A stretch of DNA of 46,792 nucleotides from Rhizobiaceae bacterium (GCA_013214695.1 JABSRX010000002.1:11541-58332), one strand, 5' to 3'. Shown: positions 1-9,790, numbered from the stretch's first letter. The notes: generated by a model not told the origin, from the sequence alone. Made by a program: numbers and translations.

Positions 1-2
1 GC

Positions 3-2111
3 TGCGTCCGCTTTCTTCTTGCTGCCGCCGCTGCTGCTGCCTCCCTTGCCGCCGAGAACAATCACCGGTTCCATGGCGTCGAAGACTTCCTGTGCCAGGT
101 GACACTTCACCTCGTGGCCATTGCCCAGTTTGCGGGCTGGAGGCATTTCGGTTTCACACAAAGTGCCGCCGACTTCCGCCTTGCGCGGACAGCGTGTCTG
201 GAACGGACAGCCGCTTGGCGGGTTGAGCGCCGAAGGAATATCGCCTTCCAGAACAATGTGCTGCTTCTCAACGCTGGTATCGGCAATCGGGATCGCCGAC
301 AGAAGCGCTTCCGTATACGGGTGATACGGAGGCGAGAAAATCTGATCGGTCGTGCCTTGTTCCACAATATGACCGAGATACATCACCACCACGCGGTCGG
401 CGATATAGCGCACCACCGACAGGTCGTGAGAGATGAACAGCATGGTCGTTTTGGCTTCGCGCTGAATGTCCATCAGCAGTTCGGTGACCGCCGCCTGCAC
501 CGACACGTCGAGCGCCGAAACCGGCTCGTCGGCAACCACAACCTGCGGCTGTCCGGCAAAGGCACGGGCCACACCGATACGCTGTTTTTGACCACCCGAG
601 AGCTGACGCGGCATGCGCTCGGCAAAGGCGCGCGGCAGTTTCACAAGATCCAGCAATTCCAGCATCCGGGTCTTGCGGTCTTCCTCGGTTTCGCCAATGC
701 CGAATTTCTCCAGCGTGCGCATGATCTGCGAGCCGATCGTGTGGCTCGGGTTCAGCGTATCAAACGGGTTCTGGAAAACCATCTGCACCGACGACACTGT
801 CTTGCGGGTCCGGTCATTGACCTCGGTGTCGCCAATCGACACGGCACCGAGCATGACTTGACCTTCAGTAGCGGTCTCCAGACCCAGCAACACCTTCGCA
901 AGGGTCGACTTACCGCAACCGGACTCACCGACGATGGCCACGGTTTCGGATTCGCGCGCCTGGAAGGTGATGGCCTCATTGGCCTTCACGGTGCGGACAT
1001 CGCCCCCACCGAACATCTTGTTGGCGGCCACGTCGTAGTATTTTTTCAGATCCCGAATATCGAGCACCACTTCGCCCGGCCGTGCAGGATCGTCGACCAA
1101 ACGACGTTCTGGCTCGGCATTCCAGTCGATTTCGTTGATGCGCATGCAGCGCGACATGTGGTTTGCCTCGCCGGGCACGGGCTGCATAAAGACCGGACCG
1201 GCGTTACAAATCTCTTCGACATACTGGTCGCAGCGCGGCCCGAAGTTACAGCCCACCGGCCTTTCCATCGGCAGCGGCAATTGTCCGCGAATGGAAATCA
1301 GCGGGCGGGAGTTCTTGTCGGCACCCGGCAGTGGGATCGAGTTGAACAGACCCTGCGTATAGGGGTGGCGCATCCGGTCGAACACCTCATGCACCGAGCC
1401 GGTTTCCACCGCTTCCCCGGAATACATCACAGTGATGCGGTCACAGGTTTCCAGGATCAGGCCCAGATTGTGCGAGATGAACAACATCGAGGTGCCGGTC
1501 TTTTCGCCAAGCTCCTTGACCAGTTCGACGATGCCCGCCTCGACGGTCACGTCGAGCGCGGTGGTTGGCTCATCGAGCAGCAGCAGATCCGGCTTCGACA
1601 ACAGGGCCATCGCGATAACGATACGCTGCTGCTGACCACCGGAGATCTGGTGCGGAAAGGCTTCCATGACGCGGGCCGGATCGGGCAGTTTGACCGATTC
1701 CAGCATTTCCAAAGCCCGGTCATAGGCCTCCTGCTGACTGACCTGTTCGTGGATCAGCGGCACTTCCATCAGCTGTTTGCCGATTTTCATCGCCGGGTTA
1801 AGGCTGGCCATCGGCTCCTGATAGATCATAGCGATCTTCGAGCCGCGAATGGAGCGCAGTTCTTCCTCCGACATTTCGCCCATGTCGCGGCCTTTGAACT
1901 TAATCTTGCCGCCAACAATCTTACCGCGATTGCCCATGTCCCGCATGATGCCGAGCGCAACGGTGGACTTGCCGCAGCCGGATTCGCCCACCAGACCCAT
2001 GGTCTCGCCGGGCATCACCTTACAGGAGAAGTCCATCACCGCCGGAATTTCACCCGCGCGGACAAAGAAGGAAATGTTGAGATCTTCAATTTCGAGAATT
2101 GGTTCAGTCAT
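3..2111 (-). CDS. Dipeptide/oligopeptide ABC transporter, fused double ATP-binding protein (3' end cut by window edge)
   Basis: Cytoplasmic ATPase that powers peptide-type import. Two complete ABC modules lie in one chain, as in GsiA or YejF. Module 1 has Walker A GESGCGKST at about residues 42-50, the signature ISGGQQQR at about 156 and Walker B LLLLDEP at about 176. Module 2 has Walker A near 399, LSGGQKQR near 505 and VVVADEP near 527. Each is followed by a Cys-containing oligopeptide C-terminal segment (GCNFGPRC, GCPFQTRC). About 703 codons are visible and no stop is reached. The last ones form a Gly/Ser/Lys low-complexity tail, so the protein probably ends just outside. The start ATG lies 4 nt after the permease stop, with an AAGGA ribosome site, so the genes are co-translated. 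The substrate is inferred only from family. Confidence 0.93.
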   Translation of the reverse strand, partial: MTEPILEIEDLNISFFVRAGEIPAVMDFSCKVMPGETMGLVGESGCGKSTVALGIMRDMGNRGKIVGGKIKFKGRDMGEMSEEELRSIRGSKIAMIYQEPMASLNPAMKIGKQLMEVPLIHEQVSQQEAYDRALEMLESVKLPDPARVMEAFPHQISGGQQQRIVIAMALLSKPDLLLLDEPTTALDVTVEAGIVELVKELGEKTGTSMLFISHNLGLILETCDRITVMYSGEAVETGSVHEVFDRMRHPYTQGLFNSIPLPGADKNSRPLISIRGQLPLPMERPVGCNFGPRCDQYVEEICNAGPVFMQPVPGEANHMSRCMRINEIDWNAEPERRLVDDPARPGEVVLDIRDLKKYYDVAANKMFGGGDVRTVKANEAITFQARESETVAIVGESGCGKSTLAKVLLGLETATEGQVMLGAVSIGDTEVNDRTRKTVSSVQMVFQNPFDTLNPSHTIGSQIMRTLEKFGIGETEEDRKTRMLELLDLVKLPRAFAERMPRQLSGGQKQRIGVARAFAGQPQVVVADEPVSALDVSVQAAVTELLMDIQREAKTTMLFISHDLSVVRYIADRVVVMYLGHIVEQGTTDQIFSPPYHPYTEALLSAIPIADTSVEKQHIVLEGDIPSALNPPSGCPFQTRCPRKAEVGGTLCETEMPPARKLGNGHEVKCHLAQEVFDAMEPVIVLGGKGGSSSGGSKKKADA

Positions 2112-2115
2112 GACA

Positions 2116-3312
2116 TCAATCCTTCAGCGATTCTTCACGCAAGCCATCGGCCAGCAGGTTAAGTCCAAGCACCAGTGACATCAGCGCAAGCGCTGGTGGC
2201 AGTGCCAGATGCGGATAAAGCGAAAGCAGCTTGCGGCCTTCGTTGATCGTCTGACCCCAGTTGGGGCTTTCCGGCGACACGCCCAGGCCAAAGAAGCCCA
2301 AGGTTCCCAGCAGGATAGTCGTGTAACCAATGCGCAGACAGAAATCGACGATCAGTGGACCACGGGCGTTCGGCAGCACTTCCCACAGCATAATGTACCA
2401 GGGGCGCTCGCCGCGGGTCTGAGCCGCTGCCACATAGTCGCGAGTCTTGATGTCAATCGTGACACCGCGAACGATACGATAGACCGTTGGCGAGTTCACG
2501 AAGACCACCGACACGAAGATGTTCAGCAGGTTCGGGTCCATGTAGAACAGACCGAGCGGATCGGCGTTGAATACCAGACCGGTATAGGCCCAAGCACCGA
2601 TGACCAGGGTCACGGCCAGATAGATGGTCAGCTTCTGCGGCTGTGTCGAATACCGTGATACCCACAACACCACAAAGAAGATGATTGGGAACAGGAACAG
2701 GAACAGCGCCATTAGGTTCGGCACCGAGGCAATCCACTTGTGACCACCCCACAGTTCAAACTCCGGACCATCAGCACGAATTTCCGGTGTCACCAACAGG
2801 AAGAACAGCAGGATAACCGGGAAGGCCAGGACCAGGTTGGCAACAAAGGACAGCACGGTGTCCATGCGGCCGCCATAGAAGCCGGCCGGCAGGCCCAGCG
2901 TGATACCAACCATGAAGGCAAACAGCGTTGCGGCCGGCGCAATGACCAGCACTTCGCGACTGCCATAGACCATCCGACTGAACACATCGCGGGCCAGATT
3001 GTCACCACCCAACAGGTAGTGCTGACCTTCCAGACCAGTGACTGGCCAGCCGGGTTTCTTGTTCTTCATGCCCGACACCTGATCCAAGGCGTCGAAGGTG
3101 GCGATCTGGTCAGCGAAGATCGCCGTCAAGACCCAGAACAGCACGATGACAAGGCCGACAATACCGATGGTGCTGTCAAACAGCTTGCCGTAGAGCCCAA
3201 GGCGGCTGCGGAAATGCACCGAAGCACCGAGGATGATGATCAGGCCAATCCATACTGGCAGAAACTGCCACATGACCTGGAGAAAGATTTCAAATCCACC
3301 AAGACGTTCCAT
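2116..3312 (-). CDS. Dipeptide-type ABC transporter permease (DppC/OppC family)
   Basis: Inner-membrane permease. The family motif GGDNLARDVFSR is at about residues 102-113. The coupling (EAA-type) loop, around EVLPNARGPL, is near 311-320 and is followed by GFFGLG. At 398 residues it is longer than usual DppC proteins (about 280-310). The extra length is a hydrophobic insertion at about 195-275 that looks like additional membrane segments between the normal helices. A strong GAGGAG ribosome site precedes the ATG. It sits 11 nt after the partner permease and 4 nt before the ATPase gene, in one operon. Permease identity is clear; the substrate is not. Confidence 0.93.
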   Translation of the reverse strand: MERLGGFEIFLQVMWQFLPVWIGLIIILGASVHFRSRLGLYGKLFDSTIGIVGLVIVLFWVLTAIFADQIATFDALDQVSGMKNKKPGWPVTGLEGQHYLLGGDNLARDVFSRMVYGSREVLVIAPAATLFAFMVGITLGLPAGFYGGRMDTVLSFVANLVLAFPVILLFFLLVTPEIRADGPEFELWGGHKWIASVPNLMALFLFLFPIIFFVVLWVSRYSTQPQKLTIYLAVTLVIGAWAYTGLVFNADPLGLFYMDPNLLNIFVSVVFVNSPTVYRIVRGVTIDIKTRDYVAAAQTRGERPWYIMLWEVLPNARGPLIVDFCLRIGYTTILLGTLGFFGLGVSPESPNWGQTINEGRKLLSLYPHLALPPALALMSLVLGLNLLADGLREESLKD

Positions 3313-3323
3313 GACTGCTCTCC

Positions 3324-4373
3324 TCAGCTAACGCGGATACGTGGGTTGAGGAAGACATAGCCAATGTCCGAAATGAGCTGCGTCAGCAGCACCACGAACA
3401 CCGCCACCACGGAGGCTGCCATCATCAGTTCGATGTCGTTGTTGCCGACGGCGGCAACGAGCGTCCAACCAAAGCCCTTGTAGTTGAACAGGGTTTCGAT
3501 GATCACCACGCCGGTCAGCAGCCATGGGATCTGCAACATGATCACCGTGAATGGGGCGATCAGAGCGTTGCGTAGCGCGTGCTTGAGAACAACGGCTCTG
3601 AACGACAGGCCCTTCAGGCGCGCGGTTCGAATATACTGCTCGGTCATCACCTCCGACATTGAGGCGCGTGTCATGCGGGCGATATAGCCCATGCCGTATA
3701 GCGCCAGCGCCATCACAGGCAGGAAGAAATTTTCAAATGTGATGTTGTCCATCGCCGAGGCGGCCGTGCCTTTGAACCATTGAAGGCCGCCCAGCCGGCT
3801 GGCAAAGATAACGATCAAGATAACCCCCGACACATATTCCGGTGTTGAGGTGGTTATGATCGAGAACGTGGACAGCGAGCGGTCGGTCTTTGATCCCTCC
3901 CGCATACCGGCGATCACTCCGATCAGCAGTGCCATGGGAACCATGGCAATCATCACCCAGAGCATCAGCCATCCGGTCAGCCCCAACTTCTTGATAATGA
4001 TCCCGCCAATCGGTTCCTTGAACACCAGGGAATGGCCCCAATAGCCCTGTAGCAGGCCACAGAAAGTAGACGCTTCCTTTGGATCAATCCCGCCACGAAT
4101 GCATCGACCGGTCACGACCCCGGTTTCGGGATCTGTGCGGGTCCAGCCGGGCGCCACACCCAGCCACTCGCCGTAGCGTTTGACAAGATTCTGCCGATAG
4201 CCGTTACGGACCAACCAGGATTCAACCTGCTGGTCGGTCATGCGCTGGTTGCCCTCACTCTTGGTGAGTTTCTCCAGGTTCGGATCCAGATTTGTCAAAA
4301 AGAAAACAATGAAAGTCAGACAGAACGCAGTAAGCAACATGACGCCGCTGCGCTTGAGCAAGAAACTACCCAT
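3324..4373 (-). CDS. Dipeptide-type ABC transporter permease (DppB/OppB family)
   Basis: Inner-membrane permease of 349 residues. It has an N-terminal membrane helix, a periplasmic stretch of about 100 residues beginning with the family-typical DPNLEKL, then a block of further helices. The coupling loop around LRNALIAPFTV is in the C-terminal half, followed by the conserved FNYKGFGW region. GGAGTATT places a ribosome site immediately before the ATG. It follows the substrate-binding protein gene after a 195-bp gap holding a strong terminator-like hairpin, so its transcription depends on read-through or on a weak internal promoter. It pairs with the following DppC-type permease. Confidence 0.93.
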   Translation of the reverse strand: MGSFLLKRSGVMLLTAFCLTFIVFFLTNLDPNLEKLTKSEGNQRMTDQQVESWLVRNGYRQNLVKRYGEWLGVAPGWTRTDPETGVVTGRCIRGGIDPKEASTFCGLLQGYWGHSLVFKEPIGGIIIKKLGLTGWLMLWVMIAMVPMALLIGVIAGMREGSKTDRSLSTFSIITTSTPEYVSGVILIVIFASRLGGLQWFKGTAASAMDNITFENFFLPVMALALYGMGYIARMTRASMSEVMTEQYIRTARLKGLSFRAVVLKHALRNALIAPFTVIMLQIPWLLTGVVIIETLFNYKGFGWTLVAAVGNNDIELMMAASVVAVFVVLLTQLISDIGYVFLNPRIRVS

Positions 4374-4522
4374 AATACTCCCCGTTTGCCATTTCTAGGC
4401 TGTCCGTTTTGGACTTGGACGGACTTGTTTTTGAGCCCGCCTGATTTTCCAGTCTTCCAAGAAACACAACGTCTTGCAACCTTGATCACTGGGCTGCGGG
4501 CAGAAAGTCTGAAAAAAGGTGC

Positions 4523-4550
4523 AAAAAAAAGGGGGCCACGAATGGCCCCC
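4523..4550 (-). terminator. Rho-independent terminator or attenuator after the peptide-binding protein gene
   Basis: On the minus strand an 8-bp perfect stem (GGGGGCCA/TGGCCCCC, 4531-4550) closes a TTCG tetraloop and runs straight into eight T residues (4523-4530). It lies 19 nt after the stop of the binding-protein gene and before the permease genes of the same importer. Placement suggests partial termination, giving more binding protein than permease. Confidence 0.88.
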
Positions 4551-4568
4551 TAATTGGATCACTGAAGC

Positions 4569-6236
4569 TTATGTCCAGTAGACGTCCGCTGGACGGAACT
4601 CGAATGAGATGTGGTGCTCGGCACCCATCAGCTTGCTCTTCGAGAAGTTTGTCAGTGTGCGCCAGTAAGGCTGACAGACAACACCTTCGTCCTGCATGAT
4701 CTTTTCACACTTGGCGACCAGTTCACGACGCTTGTTAACGTCGGCAACAGCCAGAGCTTCGGTCAGTGTGTCGTCAAACTCTTTGTTGGCGAACGCGGCT
4801 TCGTTCCAGGCTTCGCCGGAGCGGTAAGCCAGGGCCAGAACCTGAACGCCGAGCGGACGGTGGTTCCAGTTCGTGGAGGAGTATGGGTATTTCGCCCAGT
4901 CGTTCCAGAAAGTGGAGCCTGGCAGAACTGTACGCTTGACCTTGATGCCGGCCTTACGCAGCTGGTCCGCCACAGCGTCGGTTGTGTCCTTACGGTAACC
5001 GGCGTCGATGGAGATCAGCTCATGCTCGAAGTCTCCCATGCCAGCTTCTTCCATCAGGGCCTTAGCGCCTGCTGGATCGTGCGGCACACCACCGATGTCT
5101 TTATAGTCGGGGTGCATTGGACCAACGTGGTGGTTCTGCGCGGTGATGCCGAGACCGGCAATACCCAGTTCCAGGCAGACATTGTTGTCGACAGCCATCT
5201 GCAGAGCGCGACGAACGCGAGCGTCTGCGTAAGGCTTCTTGCCGTCAACTTCGGCTTCCTGGTTCGGACGGATAACGATCGTGGCAGCAGTCACGATGTC
5301 GTCCTGACGCCAGCCGTCGATAGAACCGAACAGCTCGATGAACTCGCCTTCAATTGAGTAGACAGTGTCCACTTCGTCGGATTCAGCGGCAGCCACCCAC
5401 GCAGCTGGCTCAGTGCCGAAGTCGATATATTCGAAGCGGTCAACAAAGGCGCCTTTGCCTTCGTTCCACCATGTGTGGTCTTCGTTGCGGACCAGAACAG
5501 CTTTAACGCCAACTTCCAGGGACTCCGGCTTGTATGGGCCGGTACCGATTGGGTTGGACAGAGCGGTTTCTGCGGTGAACGAGCTGTGTACGATCGCACC
5601 TGGATAGTCAGCCATGCCTGGGATCAGGGAAATGTCTGGCTTCGGCAGGTTCAACTGAACGGTGTGGCTGTCAACAACAACGATGGCGCCGTCGATGGCT
5701 TTGTTGGTGTCAGGGTCGATCAGCGTGGCGAAACGACCGGCCATGGAGTTGCCTTCCACGGTCTTGTCACACCAGCCGGTGATGTTGCGGGCTACGTCTT
5801 CAGCAGTGAAGTCGTCACCGTTGTTCCACTTAACGCCTTTACGGACGTTCAATGTGTAGGTTTTCGCGTCATCGGACACTTCCCAGCTTTCCAGCAGCAT
5901 TGGACGGAAAGTCGCGTCGTTCATGTACTGAACAAGATATTCCAGCCAGCCGCGCGAAAAGTTGGCGATCTGAGACCAGTCATAGGTACGTGGATCTTTC
6001 AGAGGGCGCACTTCTGTCTGGTAGCGCACGGTGCCGCCTTTTTTGGCATGACCGTCAGCCAGAGCCGGTGTTGGCAGGCCAATCATGGCATATGCGGTTG
6101 CAGCAGTAGCCCCGAAGACGCTTGCAAGAGCCAGGAATTCGCGGCGGTTTACACCATCTGCGCCTTCTTTGACCTTTTCAGCCATCTCGACGATGTGCTC
6201 GGGCATAGGCTGCCCGTTGCGTTTAAAGAACTTCAT
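4569..6236 (-). CDS. Extracellular solute-binding protein, family 5 (peptide/nickel type), Tat-exported
   Basis: Periplasmic receptor of the ABC importer encoded after it. It has 555 residues, normal for the SBP_bac_5 family. The N-terminus is unusual: about 30 hydrophilic residues come before a twin-arginine motif (NRREFLAL, Arg 31-32), a hydrophobic stretch and a likely cleavage site near residue 59 (ALA before DGHAKKGG). This predicts folded export by Tat, and such an extended N-region is common in alphaproteobacterial members. The body carries family features such as [32 protein letters not shown] (given here as a description of about residues 118-149). GGGAGAAAAAT precedes the ATG. The ligand cannot be read from sequence; context suggests peptides or imino-acid derivatives. 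Confidence 0.92.
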   Translation of the reverse strand: MKFFKRNGQPMPEHIVEMAEKVKEGADGVNRREFLALASVFGATAATAYAMIGLPTPALADGHAKKGGTVRYQTEVRPLKDPRTYDWSQIANFSRGWLEYLVQYMNDATFRPMLLESWEVSDDAKTYTLNVRKGVKWNNGDDFTAEDVARNITGWCDKTVEGNSMAGRFATLIDPDTNKAIDGAIVVVDSHTVQLNLPKPDISLIPGMADYPGAIVHSSFTAETALSNPIGTGPYKPESLEVGVKAVLVRNEDHTWWNEGKGAFVDRFEYIDFGTEPAAWVAAAESDEVDTVYSIEGEFIELFGSIDGWRQDDIVTAATIVIRPNQEAEVDGKKPYADARVRRALQMAVDNNVCLELGIAGLGITAQNHHVGPMHPDYKDIGGVPHDPAGAKALMEEAGMGDFEHELISIDAGYRKDTTDAVADQLRKAGIKVKRTVLPGSTFWNDWAKYPYSSTNWNHRPLGVQVLALAYRSGEAWNEAAFANKEFDDTLTEALAVADVNKRRELVAKCEKIMQDEGVVCQPYWRTLTNFSKSKLMGAEHHISFEFRPADVYWT

Positions 6237-6302
6237 ATTTTTCTCCCATTGAAGTTTTTCATTGCTGAAGGATGGACCCGAAACATCATACTGTCGGTTC
6301 TA

Positions 6303-6315
6303 AATGCGACGCATT
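6303..6315. promoter_or_regulatory. Palindrome AATGCG-A-CGCATT upstream of the peptide-binding protein
   Basis: A 13-bp perfect odd palindrome (6-bp arms around one base) sits about 70 bp upstream of the binding-protein start in an AT-rich intergenic stretch. The position suits an operator or a promoter-overlapping site. The cognate regulator is not identifiable. Confidence 0.35.
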
Positions 6316-6408
6316 ATAGCTATTCCGGTTCCAATTTTAACTTTTTCGCCCAACAGTGTCGAAAACCTAACAAGCTTCCCAGATAAAGTTAAGCCTGTCG
6401 ATCAGTCG

Positions 6409-6421
6409 ATGGTCGGACGAT
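6409..6421. promoter_or_regulatory. Possible GntR/FCD operator ATGGTCGGACGAT
   Basis: The 13-mer is symmetric as ATnGTCnGACnAT. It matches the general T-N-G-T-N3-A-C-N-A pattern known for FCD-type GntR regulators such as FadR. It lies between the Ldh2-family gene and the binding-protein gene, about 170 bp upstream of the latter. An FCD regulator is encoded at 15739-16443. The link between the two is inference. Confidence 0.35.
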
Positions 6422-6448
6422 TGACTGCCAATAAGTCTGCAGAGTTAA

Positions 6449-7519
6449 TCAGGCCTTTTCAAGGATGTTTTGCAGGACACCCTCTTCGACCTCGAAATGA
6501 CCGGCCATTTCGATGATCTGGGCAATGGTTTGCTCGTCCACCGGAACCCCTTCGGCCAGTCGTTTCTTGCGGCTGATGTTTTCCGGATCCCCGGGCAGCA
6601 AGACAGCATCACGGCCTTTGGCTGGCTGTTTGCGCCGCAGGTAGTCGCTGTAGGTTTGGGTGCGCGCTGCGATCGCTGCCGGATCATCGAAGGCGGCCGG
6701 GTCGAGGATCACTGACAGCATATTATTAAAGACACCGTTTGGAATGGTTTCTGCTTCGGCAATTGTATTGGTGCCGACCAGGGCGCCAGCCATCAGTTCA
6801 GCAAACACCCCAAGGCCAGACCCTTTGTGGGCGCCAAACGCCGAGAGAGCGCCGATCTTGCTGTCGGCCATCGGGCCAGGATCGGTGGTCTCCAATCCCT
6901 CCGCGTCGACCAGACTGCCGGGCGGCACCTGTTCACCTTTGTTGTTGGCAACCCGGACCTTGCCAAAGGCGATGGTGCTGGTCGCCATATCGAGCAACGG
7001 GCTGGCCTGGTTATTGACCGGCATGGCCATCGACACGGGATTGGTTGAGAAGCCGCCCTCGCGTGCACCAAAGGGCGCAACGATCGGATCGTGGCCTATC
7101 ACGTTGACCATGTGGATCGAGACATAGCCTTTGCTGGCGCAATATTCCGAATAGGTGCCCACCCGCGCGATGTGTCCGGCATCCCGCAGCGCCAGAATGG
7201 CCACGCCGTGGTCGGCGACGTTTTCCATTGCGTAATCGAGCGCCAGCAGCGCCATGCGGTGACCAAAACCCTTTTTGGCATCAACCACGGAAACAGCCCC
7301 ATTGCGCGGCAGGAATTCCGGGGTTTGGTTGGCGATCAGATTGCCGTCCTCCACCTGTGCCCCATACATGGGCAGCATGCCGATGCCGTGGGAATCGTGT
7401 CCTGCCAGATTGGCACCAACCAGATGGTCGGCGACGATTCTCGCTTCTTCTTCATTGCAACCGTAGCTCTGGAGCACGGTGTTGGTCAGCTTGGCAAGCG
7501 ATGCAGCGGTGTAGTTCAT
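6449..7519 (-). CDS. Ldh2/malate-L-lactate dehydrogenase family NAD(P)-dependent oxidoreductase (possible delta1-pyrroline-2-carboxylate reductase)
   Basis: A 356-residue cytosolic enzyme of the Ldh2/YlbC/DpkA family, which has its own fold and reduces 2-keto or cyclic 2-imino acids. The diagnostic N-terminal region GANLAGHDSHGIGMLPMY (about residues 49-66) carries the conserved DSHG. The central region FSTNPVSMAMP and the later GAHKGSGLGVFAELMAGAL are also typical. It follows the permease gene at 7528 after 8 nt. Because the same operon encodes an enolase-superfamily enzyme and a DadA-like enzyme, reduction of a cyclic imine (to proline or a relative) is attractive, but malate, lactate or ureidoglycolate activity cannot be excluded from sequence. 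Confidence 0.82.
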   Translation of the reverse strand: MNYTAASLAKLTNTVLQSYGCNEEEARIVADHLVGANLAGHDSHGIGMLPMYGAQVEDGNLIANQTPEFLPRNGAVSVVDAKKGFGHRMALLALDYAMENVADHGVAILALRDAGHIARVGTYSEYCASKGYVSIHMVNVIGHDPIVAPFGAREGGFSTNPVSMAMPVNNQASPLLDMATSTIAFGKVRVANNKGEQVPPGSLVDAEGLETTDPGPMADSKIGALSAFGAHKGSGLGVFAELMAGALVGTNTIAEAETIPNGVFNNMLSVILDPAAFDDPAAIAARTQTYSDYLRRKQPAKGRDAVLLPGDPENISRKKRLAEGVPVDEQTIAQIIEMAGHFEVEEGVLQNILEKA

Positions 7520-7527
7520 GGAATAGA

Positions 7528-8463
7528 TCAGCTCCGTTCAGGCGGCTCCCCTTGCGCGTCCTTGTAAAGCCATTTCAGCAACAAGGGGGTCAGATACATT
7601 GGTATCTGATAACAGCCGATATAGAGCAAGAGCGGATCGGTCACGGATGTCGGCAGGGCTGTGATAAACAGCGCGTTGTTGCGGCAACCCGACACGATCG
7701 AATAGCCGACGCGCTGACCCGCTGTCTGGCTCTTGGGCAGTACATAATAGGCAATCAACTGCAGCCCGAAGCTGGCAATACAGGCAATCAGCAAGGTGTA
7801 GATCACCACCATCGGACCGGTTTCCAGCGCCGGACCAATCGCCGTCATCAGGCCGATGACAATGCCGGCCATGGCGATCGCCGACAGGCCGTCGACGGAA
7901 TTGGTGAATTTGGGCGTTGCCTCCTTGAAGACGAAAATGCGCAGCAGAAAGGCGACGCTGGCGGCGGCCCCGATCAGGACCAGCAGGCGAAATGCCGAGA
8001 TGGCGACCTCGTATGCTGATCCGAATGCCGGATCAAAGTTGAAGACGATAAAGGCGGTTCCCGGTACTGCTGCGGTGCCAGCGATCAACAGCCGCAAGGC
8101 CGGCGCCGGGTCATGACCGACCATCATGGTGAGATTTGGCGAGCCTGAAATCGACGGTGCCGCCGCCATCAGACTGATCGCCGTGACCAAGACTGGTGAC
8201 AGGCCGGTAAACGGCAGGATGAATATGAACGCCAGGGGAACGGCGATCTGGTAGATGCCGATGATCGGAATGATGTCGCGTAGATCGCGCAACTTGCCGA
8301 TCGCCTGTTGCGGACCGATCCGCAGGGCGGCGAGGAACAGGGTGGTCGCCACCATGTGCGGCAGGTACGGTTTCATCACCGCGGCCAGGTCTGGCAAGCC
8401 GACGCCCGCCGCCAGACCGAGCACAAGGATCAGCCTGCCGTGACGGGCGAAGAAGGCCAACAA
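7528..8463 (-). CDS. Multi-pass membrane transporter resembling the bile acid:sodium symporter (BASS) family
   Basis: A 311-residue protein made almost entirely of hydrophobic helices (eight to ten). Small-residue, polar breaks such as AAAPSISGSPNLTMMVGHD (about residues 108-126) and SGCRNNALFITALP (about 258-271) resemble the two crossover regions of BASS-type carriers. The second is close to the family pattern GxRNxxLxL. It is sandwiched between the TRAP large permease (13-nt gap) and the Ldh2-family gene (8-nt gap), so it is co-transcribed with a second, unrelated importer. It may export a pathway product or take up a related acid. The substrate is unknown and the family call is by pattern only. 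Confidence 0.6.
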   Translation of the reverse strand: MLAFFARHGRLILVLGLAAGVGLPDLAAVMKPYLPHMVATTLFLAALRIGPQQAIGKLRDLRDIIPIIGIYQIAVPLAFIFILPFTGLSPVLVTAISLMAAAPSISGSPNLTMMVGHDPAPALRLLIAGTAAVPGTAFIVFNFDPAFGSAYEVAISAFRLLVLIGAAASVAFLLRIFVFKEATPKFTNSVDGLSAIAMAGIVIGLMTAIGPALETGPMVVIYTLLIACIASFGLQLIAYYVLPKSQTAGQRVGYSIVSGCRNNALFITALPTSVTDPLLLYIGCYQIPMYLTPLLLKWLYKDAQGEPPERS

Positions 8464-8476
8464 TTGGGTCAGCGCG

Positions 8477-9790
8477 CTATCCTCCCGGTTGGGCGCGAAT
8501 GTTCTCCGGCAGCCATGTTGCCAGATCCGGGAAGCCGATCAACACGAAGACCATCAGCACCATGATCAGGAACATCGGGATCGCCGCCTTGGCGATATAG
8601 TTCATTTCATGGTGGGTCATGCCTTGCAGCACGAACAGGTTGAAGCCGATCGGTGGCGTGATCTGAGCCATTTCGATGACGACAACAATGAAGATGCCGA
8701 ACCAGATCAGATCAATGCCGGCCTGACGGATCATCGGTTCAACGACGGCCATGGTCAGCACCACAGACGAAATGCCATCCAGGAAGCAGCCAAGGATGAT
8801 GTAGAACACCAACAAAGCCATCAGCAGTTCAAACCGGGTCAATTCCATTGAGGCAATGAAGTCCGCCAACCCGCGGGGCAGTCCGGTGAAGCCCATCGAC
8901 AGGGACAGAAAAGCGGCGCCGGCCAGGATCAATGCGATCATCGCCGATGTGCGGGTCGCGCCCATCAGGCTTTCAACAAAGGTCGAGAAGTTGAGCGAGC
9001 CTTGGAAAGCGGCCAGGGCGAGCGAGCCCAGCACGCCGAAGGCTGCAGCCTCGGTTGCGGTGGCAAAGCCCATATACATGGAGCCGATAACCAGCAGGAT
9101 CAGTGCGATGACCGGCAGCAGGAAGCGCGAATTTTGAACCTTTTCGGCGAACGACATTTTTGGTTCCGGGGTCGGATCGAAATCCTTCGAGACCTTTGAC
9201 ATGATGGCCACATAGCCCATGAACATCAGTGCCAAAACCAGGCCGGGAAAGACGCCGGCCATGAACAGTTTGGTGATCGATTCATTGATCGTCACCCCAT
9301 AAACAATCAGGGTCAGGGACGGCGGGATCATCAGACCCAGCGTTGCCGCACCAGCCAGCGTGCCGATGACCATGGATTCCGGATACTGACGCTTGCGCAG
9401 CTCCGGGATCGACATCTTGCCGACAGTGGTCAGAGTGGCGGCAGACGAGCCGGAGACCGCGGCGAAGACCGTGCAGCCGACAATGTTAGTATGGACCAAT
9501 CCGCCCGGCAGGCGCGCCATCCACGGCGACAGGCCGCGGAACATGTCTTCCGACAAACGCGTCCGGTAGAGGATTTCGCCCATCCAGATAAACAGGGGCA
9601 GGGCGGTTAGCGTCCAGGACGACGAGGCTGTCCAGATCGTGGTGATCATAGCATCGCCGGGCGGCCGCGAGGTGAACAGTTCCATGCCGACAAAGGCAAC
9701 GCCCAAAAGGGCCAGTCCAACCCAGACACCACTGCCGAGCAAGGCAAACAGAACGAACAGGAAAATGATAACGGGGGCGAGTTGTTCCAT
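8477..9790 (-). CDS. dctM: TRAP transporter large permease, DctM type
   Basis: Inner-membrane transport subunit of a tripartite ATP-independent periplasmic transporter; it couples uptake to the sodium or proton gradient. The chain is about 437 residues with some twelve to fourteen helices. Family landmarks include GxxxxFAAVSGSSAATLTTVG in the first third, GTLAGAATLGLMIPPS, and a late QITPPIGFNLFVLQG. An earlier in-frame ATG exists at 9817, but I chose 9790 because an AACGGAGTAAG ribosome site sits just before it and the upstream option lies inside dctQ. It follows the small permease stop after 4 nt. Confidence 0.93.
   Translation of the reverse strand: MEQLAPVIIFLFVLFALLGSGVWVGLALLGVAFVGMELFTSRPPGDAMITTIWTASSSWTLTALPLFIWMGEILYRTRLSEDMFRGLSPWMARLPGGLVHTNIVGCTVFAAVSGSSAATLTTVGKMSIPELRKRQYPESMVIGTLAGAATLGLMIPPSLTLIVYGVTINESITKLFMAGVFPGLVLALMFMGYVAIMSKVSKDFDPTPEPKMSFAEKVQNSRFLLPVIALILLVIGSMYMGFATATEAAAFGVLGSLALAAFQGSLNFSTFVESLMGATRTSAMIALILAGAAFLSLSMGFTGLPRGLADFIASMELTRFELLMALLVFYIILGCFLDGISSVVLTMAVVEPMIRQAGIDLIWFGIFIVVVIEMAQITPPIGFNLFVLQGMTHHEMNYIAKAAIPMFLIMVLMVFVLIGFPDLATWLPENIRAQPGG

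Noticed and set aside
99-2162. Plus-strand open frame of 687 codons
   Set aside because: It is antisense to the fused ABC ATPase, which has all nucleotide-binding motifs on the minus strand. The plus-strand product is rich in His, Arg and Gln without a recognisable domain, as expected for a shadow frame.
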